Assembly (NCBI GenBank): GCA_021160085.1
Contig: JAGHDE010000024.1
Location: 1 to 9,585, forward strand
DNA: 9,585 nt
DNA from: Pseudomonadota bacterium
Lineage (GTDB): Bacteria > Desulfobacterota > WTBG01 > JAGOGO01
Direction: 5' to 3'
Part shown: positions 9,550 through 9,585 of the stretch, one piece after another
Position numbering within the stretch: position 1 is the stretch's first letter
Layout of the letters: each line of letters begins with the position of its first letter
Position numbers and translations under genes: made by a program
Notes under the pieces: generated by a model
Told to the model about the DNA's origin: nothing
The model's input: the letters and a program-made list of their open reading frames with translations, nothing else
Databases searched by the model: none

Positions 9550-9585
9550 CAAATAAGCGTAAGCTAATTTCTACCGTTACTAATG
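9550..9585. other. Short tail after rpsL, no gene identified
   Basis: 36 bases to the window edge. An ATG occupies the very last three bases (9583-9585) but no convincing ribosome binding site precedes it. The usual next gene is rpsG; its presence beyond the edge is only expected from conserved gene order. Confidence 0.5.

Noticed and set aside
9583..9585. ATG at the right edge as the rpsG start
   Set aside because: No Shine-Dalgarno-like sequence stands at a suitable distance and no downstream codons are available to test it.

Overview
This window is a housekeeping gene cluster with all genes on the + strand: rpoB (beta subunit of RNA polymerase, missing roughly its first 20 codons at the left edge), rpoC (beta' subunit, complete) and rpsL (ribosomal protein S12, complete). 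A 64-base tail after rpsL holds a strong AT-rich hairpin. The next gene of the usual order would be rpsG, but none of it can be identified here. I see no tRNA, rRNA, CRISPR array, insertion sequence or minus-strand gene.

The genes look co-transcribed. The rpoB-rpoC gap is 42 bases with no terminator. The last 14 bases of rpoC overlap the start of rpsL, whose ribosome binding site lies inside rpoC. This joins the RNA polymerase genes (usual order rplJ-rplL-rpoB-rpoC) directly to the first gene of the str-type ribosomal operon (rpsL-rpsG-fusA-tuf). The products are the two catalytic subunits of RNA polymerase and a decoding-centre protein of the small ribosomal subunit.

The organism is a bacterium with a 'Gram-negative type' RNA polymerase. 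Beta carries both large lineage-specific insertions known from E. coli (betai4/SI1 and betai9/SI2), and beta' carries the SI3 insertion in the trigger loop. Base composition is moderately AT-rich by eye (around 40% GC). The proteins match no common cultured genus I recognise. An uncultured phylum such as Omnitrophota or a neighbour is a plausible guess, but only a guess.

The unusual part is rpoC. At 1692 residues it is about 285 longer than E. coli RpoC (1407), and two events account for nearly all of this. (1) About 52 extra residues between the catalytic loop and the funnel look like a tandem duplication of a roughly 63-residue segment (copy A about residues 530-589, copy B about 593-634). 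(2) SI3 is about 240 residues longer than in E. coli. The extra segment sits inside its second half and contains two copies of a roughly 61-residue module (residues 1158-1218 and 1290-1350), with 23 identities over the 43 aligned residues of the core. The flanking polymerase core, including catalytic aspartates, zinc ligands, bridge helix and trigger helices, is intact, so this is an elaborated polymerase and not a broken gene.
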